Shown: positions 1 through 6,795 of the stretch, one piece after another
Position numbering within the stretch: the stretch's first letter is position 1
How the letters are laid out: each line of letters opens with the position of its first letter
NCBI GenBank assembly: GCA_027483745.1
Contig: JAIXTZ010000332.1
Location: 1-9,200, forward strand
Direction of reading: 5' to 3'
DNA length: 9,200 nt
From: Lysobacteraceae bacterium
GTDB taxonomy: Bacteria > Pseudomonadota > Gammaproteobacteria > Xanthomonadales > Xanthomonadaceae
The notes under the pieces: model-generated
Told to the model about the DNA's origin: nothing
The model's database searches: none
Seen by the model: the letters and a program-made list of their open reading frames with translations, nothing else
Made by a program: the position numbers and the translations under genes

Positions 1-818
1 ACGATGATCGCGTTGTTGCCGCCCAGCTCCAGCAGCGACTTGCCCATGCGGCGGGCGACGCGCTCGCCGACCTGGCGGCCGATCTTGGTGCTGCCGGTGA
101 AGCTGACCAGCGCGATGTCGTGGTCATCGACGAAGTTGCTCGCCAGCTCGGTGCCGGCGTCGTTGAACAGGAAGAACAGGTCCGGGAAGCCGCCGGCGCG
201 CAGGGCGTCGTTGCAGATCTTCATCGAGGCCACGGCGCAGAACGGCGTCTTCGGCGAGGGCTTCCAGATCGTGATGTTGCCGCAGATGGCTGCGATGAAG
301 CTGTTCCAGGCCCACACGGCGACCGGGAAGTTGAAGGCGCTGATCACGCCGACGATGCCGAGCGGGTGCCACTGCTCGTACATGCGGTGGCCCGGGCGCT
401 CGGAGTGCATCGTCAGGCCGTAGAGCTGGCGGGCGAGGCCGACGGCGAAATCGCCGATGTCGATCATCTCCTGCACTTCGCCGTCGCCTTCGGCCTTGAT
501 CTTGCCCATCTCCAGCGAGACCAGCGCGCCCAGCGCCGACTTGTGCTGGCGCAGGGCCTCGGCGCACAGGCGGATGGCTTCACCGCGCTTCGGTGCCGGC
601 GTGGTGCGCCAGATGGCGGCGGCAGCCTTGGCGCGCTCCTTGATCTTGGCGTAGTCGGCTTCCGACGACGCGTAGACCTTGCCCAGCACCTCGCCGGTGG
701 CCGGGTTCACCGGCTCCAGCACGCCGGCGTCGCGCGTGGCGGACCACTCGCCGTGGCCGAGGTAGGTGCCGGATTCGTGGTCGGTGAGGCCGAGGGCGGC
801 GAGGACGGGGTGCGTCAT
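1..818 (-). CDS. ALDH7-family aldehyde dehydrogenase (alpha-aminoadipic semialdehyde dehydrogenase type), 3' part outside window
   Basis: The N-terminal 272 residues are visible, roughly half of a family that is usually about 500 residues long. Seen: MTHPVLAALGL start, the antiquitin-type block HPLGIVGVISAFNFPVAVWAWN at about 151-172 (N163 is the oxyanion-site Asn), WKPSPK at 185-190 (cofactor Lys186), SFTGSTKIG at 239-247 (NAD-binding loop) and LLELGGNNAII at 262-272 (E264 is the general-base Glu). The GGNNAI form is characteristic of ALDH7. The catalytic Cys lies beyond the window edge. Family members oxidise alpha-aminoadipic semialdehyde (piperideine-6-carboxylate) to aminoadipate with NAD+ in lysine catabolism; the exact substrate here is inferred. 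The start is supported by an AAGGA ribosome site 7 nt upstream. It begins 21 nt after tRNA-Arg, with no terminator between, so it is probably transcribed through the tRNA. Confidence 0.93.
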   Translation of the reverse strand, partial: MTHPVLAALGLTDHESGTYLGHGEWSATRDAGVLEPVNPATGEVLGKVYASSEADYAKIKERAKAAAAIWRTTPAPKRGEAIRLCAEALRQHKSALGALVSLEMGKIKAEGDGEVQEMIDIGDFAVGLARQLYGLTMHSERPGHRMYEQWHPLGIVGVISAFNFPVAVWAWNSFIAAICGNITIWKPSPKTPFCAVASMKICNDALRAGGFPDLFFLFNDAGTELASNFVDDHDIALVSFTGSTKIGRQVGERVARRMGKSLLELGGNNAII

Positions 819-839
819 GGGGATTCCTTGAGATGGCGA

Positions 840-916
840 TGGCGTCCCCGACACGATTCGAACGTGCGACCTCGCCCTTAGGAGGGGCGCGCTCTATCCA
901 GCTGAGCTACGGGGAC
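840..916 (-). tRNA. tRNA-Arg (anticodon CCT)
   Basis: A complete 77-nt cloverleaf can be folded by eye. Acceptor GTCCCCG pairs with CGGGGAC; the D stem is GCTC/GAGC with a 9-nt loop; anticodon stem CGCCC/GGGCG encloses loop CTCCTAA, giving anticodon CCT (reads AGG). The T stem is GCACG/CGTGT with loop TTCGAAT. The discriminator is G and the 3' CCA is encoded (plus-strand TGG at 840-842). It lies downstream of tRNA-Ala on the same strand but is separated from it by an intrinsic terminator, so it needs its own promoter. Its 3' end is 21 nt from the ALDH start codon. Confidence 0.97.
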
Positions 917-965
917 GGATAGGGATGGAGTCGGAGGGCCGCCGTGGCGCCGTTCCGGGACGTGA

Positions 966-974
966 AGTCTACCA
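966..974 (-). promoter_or_regulatory. Candidate extended -10 promoter of tRNA-Arg
   Basis: On the minus strand the sequence reads TGGTAGACT, an extended -10 (TGn followed by TAGACT, 4 of 6 matches to TATAAT). It lies about 50 nt before the tRNA-Arg 5' end. No good -35 stands at the expected distance. A promoter is needed somewhere in 917-1004, because a terminator closes the tRNA-Ala unit just upstream; this is the best candidate in that interval. Confidence 0.3.
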
Positions 975-1006
975 AGCGGCGGCCGCGCCGCCGGAGCGCG
1001 GAAACG

Positions 1007-1030
1007 AAAAAGCCGGGCAGTGCCCGGCTT
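1007..1030 (-). terminator. Rho-independent terminator of tRNA-Ala
   Basis: A perfect 9-bp stem, AAGCCGGGC (1010-1018) with GCCCGGCTT (1022-1030), closes a 3-nt loop. On the minus strand it is followed by five T (plus-strand A at 1007-1011, partly in the stem). It lies 10 nt beyond the encoded CCA of tRNA-Ala, which is the expected place for the end of a monocistronic tRNA transcript. Confidence 0.85.
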
Positions 1031-1040
1031 CTCGATGCGT

Positions 1041-1116
<76 letters not shown>

Positions 1117-1129
1117 GCGCAGGGGCTGA

Positions 1130-1159
1130 AGTATAGGCCCGATGCGGCGGGCTTGCCAA
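1130..1159 (-). promoter_or_regulatory. Sigma-70 promoter of tRNA-Ala
   Basis: On the minus strand, TTGGCA (1154-1159) and TATACT (1130-1135) are separated by 18 bp. Each box has one or two mismatches from consensus. Transcription would begin near 1123, about 7 nt before the mature tRNA 5' end at 1116. This is the best-formed promoter in the window. It lies in the 84-nt gap after the rnd stop codon. Confidence 0.75.
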
Positions 1160-1181
1160 TCCGCAGCCTGCGGGCTGGACG

Positions 1182-1196
1182 GGCTCGCGTCGAGCC
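1182..1196 (-). terminator. Hairpin after rnd (weak terminator candidate)
   Basis: A 6-bp stem GGCTCG/CGAGCC with a 3-nt loop begins 4 nt after the rnd stop codon. A second small inverted repeat, CAGCC/GGCTG, lies at 1164-1177. Neither is followed by a T tract, so this is not a classical intrinsic terminator. It may serve as a 3'-end stabiliser or be incidental. Confidence 0.3.
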
Positions 1197-1200
1197 TCCC

Positions 1201-2292
1201 TTAGGCCCGGCGGCTGTCGGCCTGGCGCATGGGGGCTTCCAGCACCTCGCGTCGCCAGCCCTCCAGTGCGGCCGGCCAGCGTCCGTCGACGAGGAAGCTC
1301 TCGAGGTGACGCCGCGCGCACAGCAGGCCCTCGGGCAGGTCGAGCGCGGCAGCGCGGTCGGCGACGACGGCTTGCAGGGCTTTGAGGCGGGCGCGATCCG
1401 CGCGCTCGTTGTCGGTGGCCAGAGGCATGGTTGCTTCGTCCTCGTCCATCGGCGCGGCGAGCAGGTCGGCGATCTGGTCCTGCAGGCGCTTGGCCGAGCG
1501 GGCGCTCTCGAGCACGGCCGCCAGCGCCTGCGGCGTGGGTGGCGGCCGCCGGGCGAGCGTGAGGGCGACCTCGTTGTCGAGCAGCCAGCGCTTCGGCAGG
1601 TCCTTCTCGCGGGCCACGCGGTCGCGCCAGCGCAGCAGTCGGCGCAGTCGGGCCTGCGACAGCCGGTCGAACTGTGCGGCGGGGCGCATCGCCAGGTGCG
1701 GCTGCGGATCGTCGCGGTCCTCGCGGGCGTTCTCGAGCATGCGCGTCATGTCGGCGAGAGCCCGCTCCCGATGGCCGCGGAGCGTCAGCTTCTCGTCCAG
1801 CGCGGCGACCGCCGCATGCAGGTGCCGCACGTCATCGGCGGCGTAGTCGAGCTGCTGGGCGCTCAAGGGGCGGCGCAGCCAGTCCGAGCGCGTCTCCCCC
1901 TTGGGCAACTCGACGCCGAGCAGGGTCTTCACCAGAGCCTGGTAGCCGACGCCGGGCCCGAGGCCGGCGAAGGCCGCGGCGATCTGCGTGTCGTACAGCG
2001 ACTTCGGAAGGACGCCGAGTGCGTGCCGGAAGGCGACGAGGTCTTCGCTGGCGCTGTGCATCAGCGCATCGGCGGCGCCGATGAACGTCGCCAGGGCGGG
2101 CCGCATCCCCGCATCCAGCGGATCGACCAGGACGATGCGCCCTTCGGCGTCGGCGGCCTGCAGCAGGGCCAACTGCGGGAAATAGGTGCGCTCCCGCATG
2201 AACTCGGTATCGAGAGCCAGCGGCCGACCTGCAGCGAGGGAGGCCAAGGCCGCAGTGGCGGCGTCGGGGCGGTCGACCGCGGTGACACTCAT
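1201..2292 (-). CDS. rnd: Ribonuclease D
   Basis: A 363-residue 3'-to-5' exoribonuclease of the DEDDy family that trims tRNA precursors and other small RNAs in the cytoplasm. Exo I is LALDTEFMRERTYFPQLALLQ (D28, E30), Exo II is ALMHSASEDL (D84) and Exo III is LDYAADDVRHL (Y150, D154). These positions match the E. coli enzyme almost residue for residue. An HRDC domain follows at about 207-285 (RLSQARLRRLLRWRDRVA...), then a C-terminal helical region. An upstream in-frame start would add nine residues, but the ATG at 2292 has an AAGGA site 6 nt before it and gives the usual N terminus, so I chose it. The gene lies immediately upstream of two tRNA genes on its own strand. It is divergent from the FGE-like lipoprotein gene, with 79 nt between starts. 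Confidence 0.96.
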   Translation of the reverse strand: MSVTAVDRPDAATAALASLAAGRPLALDTEFMRERTYFPQLALLQAADAEGRIVLVDPLDAGMRPALATFIGAADALMHSASEDLVAFRHALGVLPKSLYDTQIAAAFAGLGPGVGYQALVKTLLGVELPKGETRSDWLRRPLSAQQLDYAADDVRHLHAAVAALDEKLTLRGHRERALADMTRMLENAREDRDDPQPHLAMRPAAQFDRLSQARLRRLLRWRDRVAREKDLPKRWLLDNEVALTLARRPPPTPQALAAVLESARSAKRLQDQIADLLAAPMDEDEATMPLATDNERADRARLKALQAVVADRAAALDLPEGLLCARRHLESFLVDGRWPAALEGWRREVLEAPMRQADSRRA

Positions 2293-2371
2293 GCCTGTCC
2301 TTGCAGGGGAGGGGGCCATAGCCTAACGTCTCCGCCGCGCGCGCCGCGCTGTCAACGACGTTGTTTCCCGC

Positions 2372-4213
2372 GTGCCTTCCCGATTGTTCGCGCCTGCCAT
2401 CGCATCTGCTCTGGCCCTCGCGCTTTGCGCCTGTGGCCGCGAAAGCGCTGCGCCGGAGACGCCCGCGATGGACGCCGCTCCGGTCGTGCCGCCGGTCCAG
2501 CCCGAGGCTGGCGAGGTGCTCGAGCGCCAGCCGCTGAAGCCGCGGACGACGTGGCGGCCGACGCCCCTGCTCGTGCCCGCCGAGGCGCGCGATGCGCTGT
2601 TGGCGCAGGCCGTCGAAGCGGAGCGGCGGGGTGATTGGTATGGCAGCGAGCCGCTCGGCGCGCTGGACCTTTACACGGCCCTCGCCGAGGCCGATCCGCC
2701 CATGCCGGAAGCGCAGGCCGGGCGCGAGCGGGTCATTGCCACGCTCGGCGAGCGTTTCGAAGCCGAGCGCATCGCGGGTCGCTTGGAAGCGGCCGAGGAA
2801 CTGGGCCTCGTGCTCGGTATCGTGTCGCCGTCTGACGCATCGGAGCGCGACGCCGCCTTGGAGGCCGCGACGGTGGCGAAGGCCGCCACGGCCGCGGGCG
2901 AGCAGCGTCGCGAAGCCGGGCAATGGCTTGCCCCTCGGGGCGCGAGCGCCGTCTCCGCCTATCGCGACGCCCTGGCGGCCGTGCCGGGCTTCGCTCCCGC
3001 CACCGAAGGATTGAAGCGCGTTGAGCAGGCGCTGCTCGACCGTGCTGAGGCGGCGATCGCGCGCGGCGAATTCGCGGCCGCCGAGGCTGACCTCCGGCGC
3101 GCGTCGCGCGTGGGCCTGAGCCCGGATGCAGTGCAGGACGGCCGCGCCGCCTTGGGGCAGGCGCGTGCCGCCGCGGCCGCTGCCGCCGTGGCGGAGGCCA
3201 ATGACGCGATCGATCGCCTCGACTTGCCCCGCGCCGCGGCGCGCTTGGCCGACGCGAAGGAGTCCGATCCCCAGGCGACCGGGCTCGACGACCTGTCCCG
3301 ACGCCTTGCGCTCGCCCGGCGCTACGGCCATTTCCGCCCGGGGCAGCGTTTCGCCGACGCCCTCGGGGGCGGCATCGACGGGCCCGTGATGGTGGTGGCG
3401 CCGCACGGCGACTTCACCATGGGCGCGGGCGATGACGAGCCCGGGGCGCGCGACAACGAGCGCCCTGCCCACGAGGTGCGGTTCGAGCGCGGTTTCGCGC
3501 TCTCGGTGCGCGAAACCAGCGTCGCGGAGTTCGCGAGGTTCGTGGCGGCCACGGGCTACCGGACGGTGGCCGAGCGGCGCGGGCGCTCGACCGTCTACGA
3601 CGAGCGTGGCGGTGCGATGGTCGAGCTGCGGGGGGCGCATTGGCGCCGCGGTTACCAGGGGCGGACACCGGCCGCGCCGGACGATCCCGTCGTCCATATC
3701 GCGTTCGAGGATGCGGTCGCCTACACCGAGTGGCTGTCGGTCCGCACCGGGCTTCGCTATCGGTTGCCTTCGGAAGCGGAATTCGAGTACGCGCTGCGGG
3801 CCGGAACGACGACGCCTTGGGCGTGGGGGCCGCGCCCCCCCGCACGCGCCGTCGGCAACCTTACGGGCGATGGCGACCAGTCACCGCAGGGGCGGCGCTG
3901 GGGCCGCGCGATCCGCGGCTGGTCCGACGGGCACTGGGGTCCTGCCCCGGTCGGGGTCTATGCGCCAGAGGGGTTCGGTACCCACGACATGATCGGCAAC
4001 GTCTCCGAATGGGTCGAAGACTGCTGGCACGACAGCTACCGCCGCGCGCCCCGCGACGGGCGCGCTTGGGTGAACCCGGGCTGCGAGGAGCGGGTGGTGC
4101 GGGGAGGCAGTTGGGCCAGCACGCTTGAGCAGAGCCGGTCCGCATTCCGCCTTCAGGTTCCGGCTGCGCTGACGTCGGCCCGGATCGGGTTCCGCGTGGC
4201 GCGGGATCTTTAG
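2372..4213 (+). CDS. Lipoprotein with helical repeats and a C-terminal FGE-like (SUMF1/PvdO) domain lacking catalytic cysteines
   Basis: This is a 613-residue protein starting with GTG; no other start fits between the upstream in-frame stop and the signal peptide. Residues 1-21 form a lipoprotein signal with lipobox LCAC, so C21 would be lipidated and the protein held in the envelope. A Pro/Ala linker follows. Residues about 72-320 are Ala-rich amphipathic helices resembling TPR units. Residues about 337-613 form the sulfatase-modifying-factor fold: GPVMVVAPHGDFTMG, RLPSEAEFEYALRAG, GNVSEWVEDCW, RVVRGGSW and a terminal GFRVA. In true formylglycine-generating enzymes two Cys follow RGGS; here the aligned positions are Ser583 and Ser588, so sulfatase activation is unlikely. 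The only Cys in this domain, C551 and C571, could form a disulfide. I infer a binding or scaffold role; the function is unknown. It converges on phaR with an 8-nt gap. Confidence 0.88.
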   Translation: MPSRLFAPAIASALALALCACGRESAAPETPAMDAAPVVPPVQPEAGEVLERQPLKPRTTWRPTPLLVPAEARDALLAQAVEAERRGDWYGSEPLGALDLYTALAEADPPMPEAQAGRERVIATLGERFEAERIAGRLEAAEELGLVLGIVSPSDASERDAALEAATVAKAATAAGEQRREAGQWLAPRGASAVSAYRDALAAVPGFAPATEGLKRVEQALLDRAEAAIARGEFAAAEADLRRASRVGLSPDAVQDGRAALGQARAAAAAAAVAEANDAIDRLDLPRAAARLADAKESDPQATGLDDLSRRLALARRYGHFRPGQRFADALGGGIDGPVMVVAPHGDFTMGAGDDEPGARDNERPAHEVRFERGFALSVRETSVAEFARFVAATGYRTVAERRGRSTVYDERGGAMVELRGAHWRRGYQGRTPAAPDDPVVHIAFEDAVAYTEWLSVRTGLRYRLPSEAEFEYALRAGTTTPWAWGPRPPARAVGNLTGDGDQSPQGRRWGRAIRGWSDGHWGPAPVGVYAPEGFGTHDMIGNVSEWVEDCWHDSYRRAPRDGRAWVNPGCEERVVRGGSWASTLEQSRSAFRLQVPAALTSARIGFRVARDL

Positions 4214-4239
4214 GCGACGGATCAGCCGCGCACTTTTTT
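4199..4239 (+). terminator. Intrinsic terminator of the FGE-like gene, embedded in the 3' end of phaR
   Basis: GCGCGGGATC (4199-4208) pairs with GATC (4220-4223) and CCGCGC (4226-4231), giving 10 bp with a 2-nt AG bulge and an 11-nt loop that contains the TAG stop. Two bases later comes a run of six T (4234-4239). The T run is the antisense of two Lys codons near the PhaR C terminus. The structure reads correctly only for plus-strand transcription. The bulge lowers confidence. Confidence 0.5.
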
Positions 4240-4743
4240 GGCCGGCGCTTTTTCCGCCGGCTTGGATCGCGAGGCCTTCTTCTTCGCCGGTGCGCTGCCG
4301 AGCGTGCCGCCCTTCAGGACGCCCTGTTGGAAGCTCTTCCAAAGCTCGAGGTTGCGTTCGGCGATCTGGTTCAGCATCGCGAACGGTGAATTGCTGATCA
4401 GTCCGCCGAGCTGCTTGCGCAGCGTGTGCTGCTGCTCGAGGAAGAGCTGCAAGCTGCGCTCGATGTAGCGGCTCATGAAGCCGTGCAGGGGGTCGCCGTA
4501 GAAGCGGATCATCAGCTGCAGCGAGGCGGTCGACAGCATCGGCTGACCTTCCTCCTCGCGCTCGGCGATGATCTGCAGCAGCACCAGACGGGTGATGTCC
4601 TGTTCGCTGCGGGCATCCCTGACCTCGAACTCCTCACCGTCCAGCACGAGCTGGCGGACGTCCTCGAGGGTCACGTAGCTTGAAATGCGCGTGTCGTAGA
4701 GGCGGCGGTTCGGGTACTTCTTGAGGAGTCGGGGGGAATCCAT
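4222..4743 (-). CDS. phaR: Polyhydroxyalkanoate synthesis repressor PhaR
   Basis: A 173-residue regulator. The N-terminal DNA-binding domain (about residues 5-64) carries the family signature LLKKYPNRRLYDTRISSYVTLEDVRQLV. A PHB-accumulation regulatory segment follows at about 70-110 (LSTASLQLMIRFYGDPLHGFMSRYIERSL), and then a helical region. The last 22 residues are rich in Lys and Ala, a probable non-specific nucleic-acid-binding tail. In characterised bacteria PhaR binds PHB granules and represses phasin and its own genes. No PHA synthase or phasin gene is in this window, so its target is unknown. The ATG at 4743 gives the canonical N terminus; the longer ORF from 4860 adds unrelated residues. 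No good ribosome site is visible. It lies 138 nt downstream of gluQ on the same strand. Confidence 0.93.
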   Translation of the reverse strand: MDSPRLLKKYPNRRLYDTRISSYVTLEDVRQLVLDGEEFEVRDARSEQDITRLVLLQIIAEREEEGQPMLSTASLQLMIRFYGDPLHGFMSRYIERSLQLFLEQQHTLRKQLGGLISNSPFAMLNQIAERNLELWKSFQQGVLKGGTLGSAPAKKKASRSKPAEKAPAKKVRG

Positions 4744-4800
4744 GGGGCTTCGGCGCTGGAATCGGAATCCCGCCAGAGTCGATGCCGCGCCGCACAACGG

Positions 4801-4819
4801 CAAGTGAAGACTTGTCAAG
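4801..4819 (-). promoter_or_regulatory. Possible phaR promoter -35 with overlapping inverted repeat
   Basis: The minus strand has a perfect TTGACA at 4814-4819, within the 138-nt gluQ-phaR gap. An inverted repeat, CAAGT (4801-4805) and ACTTG (4810-4814), abuts it, and CTTGTCAAG (4811-4819) is itself a near-palindrome. This would suit an operator covering the -35. However, no convincing -10 lies 16-18 bp downstream, so the promoter call is weak. Confidence 0.3.
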
Positions 4820-4881
4820 GCCCGCGCGGACCCGCGGATCTGTGGCCCGGTTCTCGGCACGTCCCGGGTCGGCCGGCGGTT

Positions 4882-5778
4882 TCAGGCCTGCGGCGGGCGT
4901 TCTGTCGGGATCAGCTCCGGGTCGAACACGGCCGCGGCGACGGTGGCAGTGGCCTCCGCGCCCCGCCATGCCGGCCAAGCGTCGATGGGCTGGCCCAAGG
5001 ACACCCAGCATCGCCGAAGCACCGTCTCCGCCGACTGGTCGTCCAGCGCTCCGGCGCCCTCGGATTTCGAGAGTTTTCGGCCTTCGCCATCGCGCCACAG
5101 CGGCAGGTGCAGGTAGGCCGGAGGGGGTAGGCCGAGCGCCTGCTGCAGGGCGATCTGCCGCGGCGTGGAATCCAGCAGGTCGGCGCCGCGAACGACGTGG
5201 GTGACTCCCTGCTCGGCGTCGTCGACGACAACGGCGAGCTGGTAGGCCCATAGGCCGTCGGCCCGGCGCAGCACCACGTCCCCGACATCGCGGCGAAGAT
5301 CGTGTTCGAACCGGCCATGGACCGGATCGTCGAAACCCACGACGGCATCCGGCACACGGAACCGGAAGCTGCGGGTGCGCAGGGCATCCTCGGGGACGGC
5401 GACGCAGGCGCGGTGGATGCCGTCGCCGGCGGCGAGATCGGCGCGACTGCAGCGGCAGGGGAAGGCCAGGCCGCGCTCGACGAGTGCATCGAGGGCGCGT
5501 CGATAGAGCGCATGGCGGCGGCTCTGGAACACGACCTCGCCGTCGGGATGGAGGCCGAGGCGCGCCAGCGTGGCGAGCTGCGCGGCGGCGGCGCCCGGCC
5601 GCTCACGGGGCGGGTCGAGGTCTTCGATGCGCACCAGCCAGCGTCCCCCATGTCGGCGTGCGTGCAGCCAGCTGCCGAAGGCCGCGAGCAGCGAGCCCCA
5701 ATGCAGGGGGCCGGTCGGCGACGGCGCGAAGCGGCCGACGTAGGGCGCCGCGGGCGGTGGCGGTGAAGATGGCGTCAC
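4882..5778 (-). CDS. gluQ: Glutamyl-Q tRNA(Asp) synthetase
   Basis: A 298-residue truncated glutamyl-tRNA synthetase paralogue that activates glutamate without tRNA and attaches it to queuosine in tRNA-Asp. Seen: YVGRFAPSPTGPLHWGSLLAA (HIGH-type motif HWGS at 26-29), WLVRIEDLDPPRE, DGLWAYQLAVVVDD, GVTHVVRGADLLDSTPRQ, and KLSKS at 235-239 (KMSKS equivalent). There is no anticodon-binding domain, and the length matches GluQ rather than GltX. The zinc region is CRC (C108, C110), H122 and C125, where E. coli has Tyr as the third ligand. I chose GTG at 5778, which leaves a short Pro-rich lead before YVGRF. An in-frame GTG at 5844 would add 22 basic residues not typical of the family. It is divergent from htpX and probably leads the phaR unit. 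Confidence 0.93.
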   Translation of the reverse strand: MTPSSPPPPAAPYVGRFAPSPTGPLHWGSLLAAFGSWLHARRHGGRWLVRIEDLDPPRERPGAAAAQLATLARLGLHPDGEVVFQSRRHALYRRALDALVERGLAFPCRCSRADLAAGDGIHRACVAVPEDALRTRSFRFRVPDAVVGFDDPVHGRFEHDLRRDVGDVVLRRADGLWAYQLAVVVDDAEQGVTHVVRGADLLDSTPRQIALQQALGLPPPAYLHLPLWRDGEGRKLSKSEGAGALDDQSAETVLRRCWVSLGQPIDAWPAWRGAEATATVAAAVFDPELIPTERPPQA

Positions 5779-5817
5779 GGCGTGGGCGGCGTTCGTCCGC
5801 GGATGCGTGGTGTTTCG

Positions 5818-5846
5818 CTTGAACTTTACCGATCTGCGCCACACTA
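5818..5846 (+). promoter_or_regulatory. Sigma-32-like promoter candidate for htpX
   Basis: CTTGAAC (5818-5824) matches the heat-shock -35 consensus CTTGAAA in six of seven positions. After 14 bp comes CCACACTA (5839-5846), a partial match to CCCCATnT. The spacing is right for sigma-32 and unsuitable for a good sigma-70 -10 (the best CACACT stands at only 15 bp). Transcription would begin near 5853, about 28 nt before the htpX ATG. htpX belongs to the heat-shock regulon in other gammaproteobacteria, which agrees with this reading. Confidence 0.4.
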
Positions 5847-5880
5847 AGCGCCTGTGCCAAACCGTTCCGGTGTCCCCGCC

Positions 5881-6795
5881 ATGAAGCGCATCGCCCTGTT
5901 CCTCGCCACCAACCTCGCCGTGTTGCTGGTTTTCTCCGCTGTGTGGATGGTCTTGAGTTCGTTTTTCGGCCTGTCGACGTTCACCAGCCAGTACGGCGTG
6001 AACTACGGCGGCATGCTGGTGTTCTGCGCCATCTTCGGCTTCGGCGGCGCCTTCGTCTCGCTGCTGATGTCAAAGTGGATGGCCAAGCGCTCCACCGGCA
6101 TGCGCGTCATCGACCAGCCGCGCAACGAGATCGAACAGTGGCTGTACTCGACGGTGAAGCGCCAGGCCGATAAGGCCGGCATCGGCATGCCGGAAGTCGG
6201 CATCTACGACGCCCCCGAGATCAACGCTTTCGCTACTGGCGCCTCGCGCAACAACAGCTTGGTGGCGGTGTCGACCGGCCTGCTGCGCGCCATGAGCCGC
6301 GACGAGGCGGAAGCCGTGCTCGCCCACGAAGTCAGCCACGTCGCGAACGGCGACATGGTGACGCTCACCCTGATCCAGGGCGTGGTGAACACCTTCGTGA
6401 TGTTCCTCGCCCGCATCATCGGCAACATCATCGACCGTGTGGTCTTCAAGAACGAGGACGGCCCGGGCATCGGCTACTTCGTCACCGTGATGGTGCTCGA
6501 GATCATCTTCGGCATCCTCGCGTCGACCATCGTCATGGCCTTCTCGCGCTGGCGCGAGTTCCGCGCCGACGCCGGCGGTGCCGACCTGGCGGGTCGCGAG
6601 AAGATGATCGCGGCGCTGGAGCGCCTCGCGCACAGCTACGGCCAGAGCACCCTGCCCTCGGAAGTCCGCGCCTTTGGCATCTCGGGTGGCGTGGCGGGCG
6701 GCTTCAAGAAGCTCTTCATGAGCCACCCGCCGCTCGCCGAGCGCATCCAGGCGCTGCGCGAATACACCCCGCGCCGCCTGCCGACGGTGGCCTGA
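5881..6795 (+). CDS. htpX: Membrane zinc protease HtpX (M48B)
   Basis: A 304-residue inner-membrane metalloprotease that cleaves misfolded membrane proteins together with FtsH. Two N-terminal membrane helices are visible at about 4-26 and 42-63. A cytosolic catalytic part contains VLAHEVSHV (zinc ligands H149 and H153, catalytic E150). Two further hydrophobic segments lie at about 163-183 and 197-220, followed by [14 protein letters not shown], which supplies the third zinc ligand E226. The SHPPLAERI motif at 281-289 is typical of the family C terminus. Length matches E. coli HtpX (293). The ATG at 5881 gives the canonical [15 protein letters not shown] start; an in-frame GTG at 5854 would add nine residues without a ribosome site. 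Its stop codon directly abuts that of the convergent GGDEF gene. Confidence 0.97.
   Translation: MKRIALFLATNLAVLLVFSAVWMVLSSFFGLSTFTSQYGVNYGGMLVFCAIFGFGGAFVSLLMSKWMAKRSTGMRVIDQPRNEIEQWLYSTVKRQADKAGIGMPEVGIYDAPEINAFATGASRNNSLVAVSTGLLRAMSRDEAEAVLAHEVSHVANGDMVTLTLIQGVVNTFVMFLARIIGNIIDRVVFKNEDGPGIGYFVTVMVLEIIFGILASTIVMAFSRWREFRADAGGADLAGREKMIAALERLAHSYGQSTLPSEVRAFGISGGVAGGFKKLFMSHPPLAERIQALREYTPRRLPTVA

Noticed and set aside
120..881. Plus-strand ORF of 253 codons opposite the ALDH gene
   Set aside because: Antisense to a strongly conserved ALDH7 protein, and its end reads through antisense tRNA-Arg (RPRHDSNVRPRP).
840..916. tRNA-Arg as an integration site of a mobile element
   Set aside because: No integrase, no duplicated tRNA 3' end in the window, and both flanks are housekeeping genes.
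1832..3697. Minus-strand ORF of 621 codons across rnd and the lipoprotein gene
   Set aside because: Low-complexity Arg/Gly/Ala composition with no domain. It overlaps two well-supported genes and is a GC-bias artefact.
2372..4213. Annotation as a true formylglycine-generating enzyme or sulfatase activator
   Set aside because: Neither catalytic Cys is present and there is no sulfatase gene nearby, so only the fold is claimed.
4243..4263. Hairpin GCCGGCG/CGCCGGC with a T-rich loop inside phaR
   Set aside because: The T run lies in the loop and before the stem rather than after it, so it does not fit a terminator on either strand. It is explained by Lys/Ala codons.
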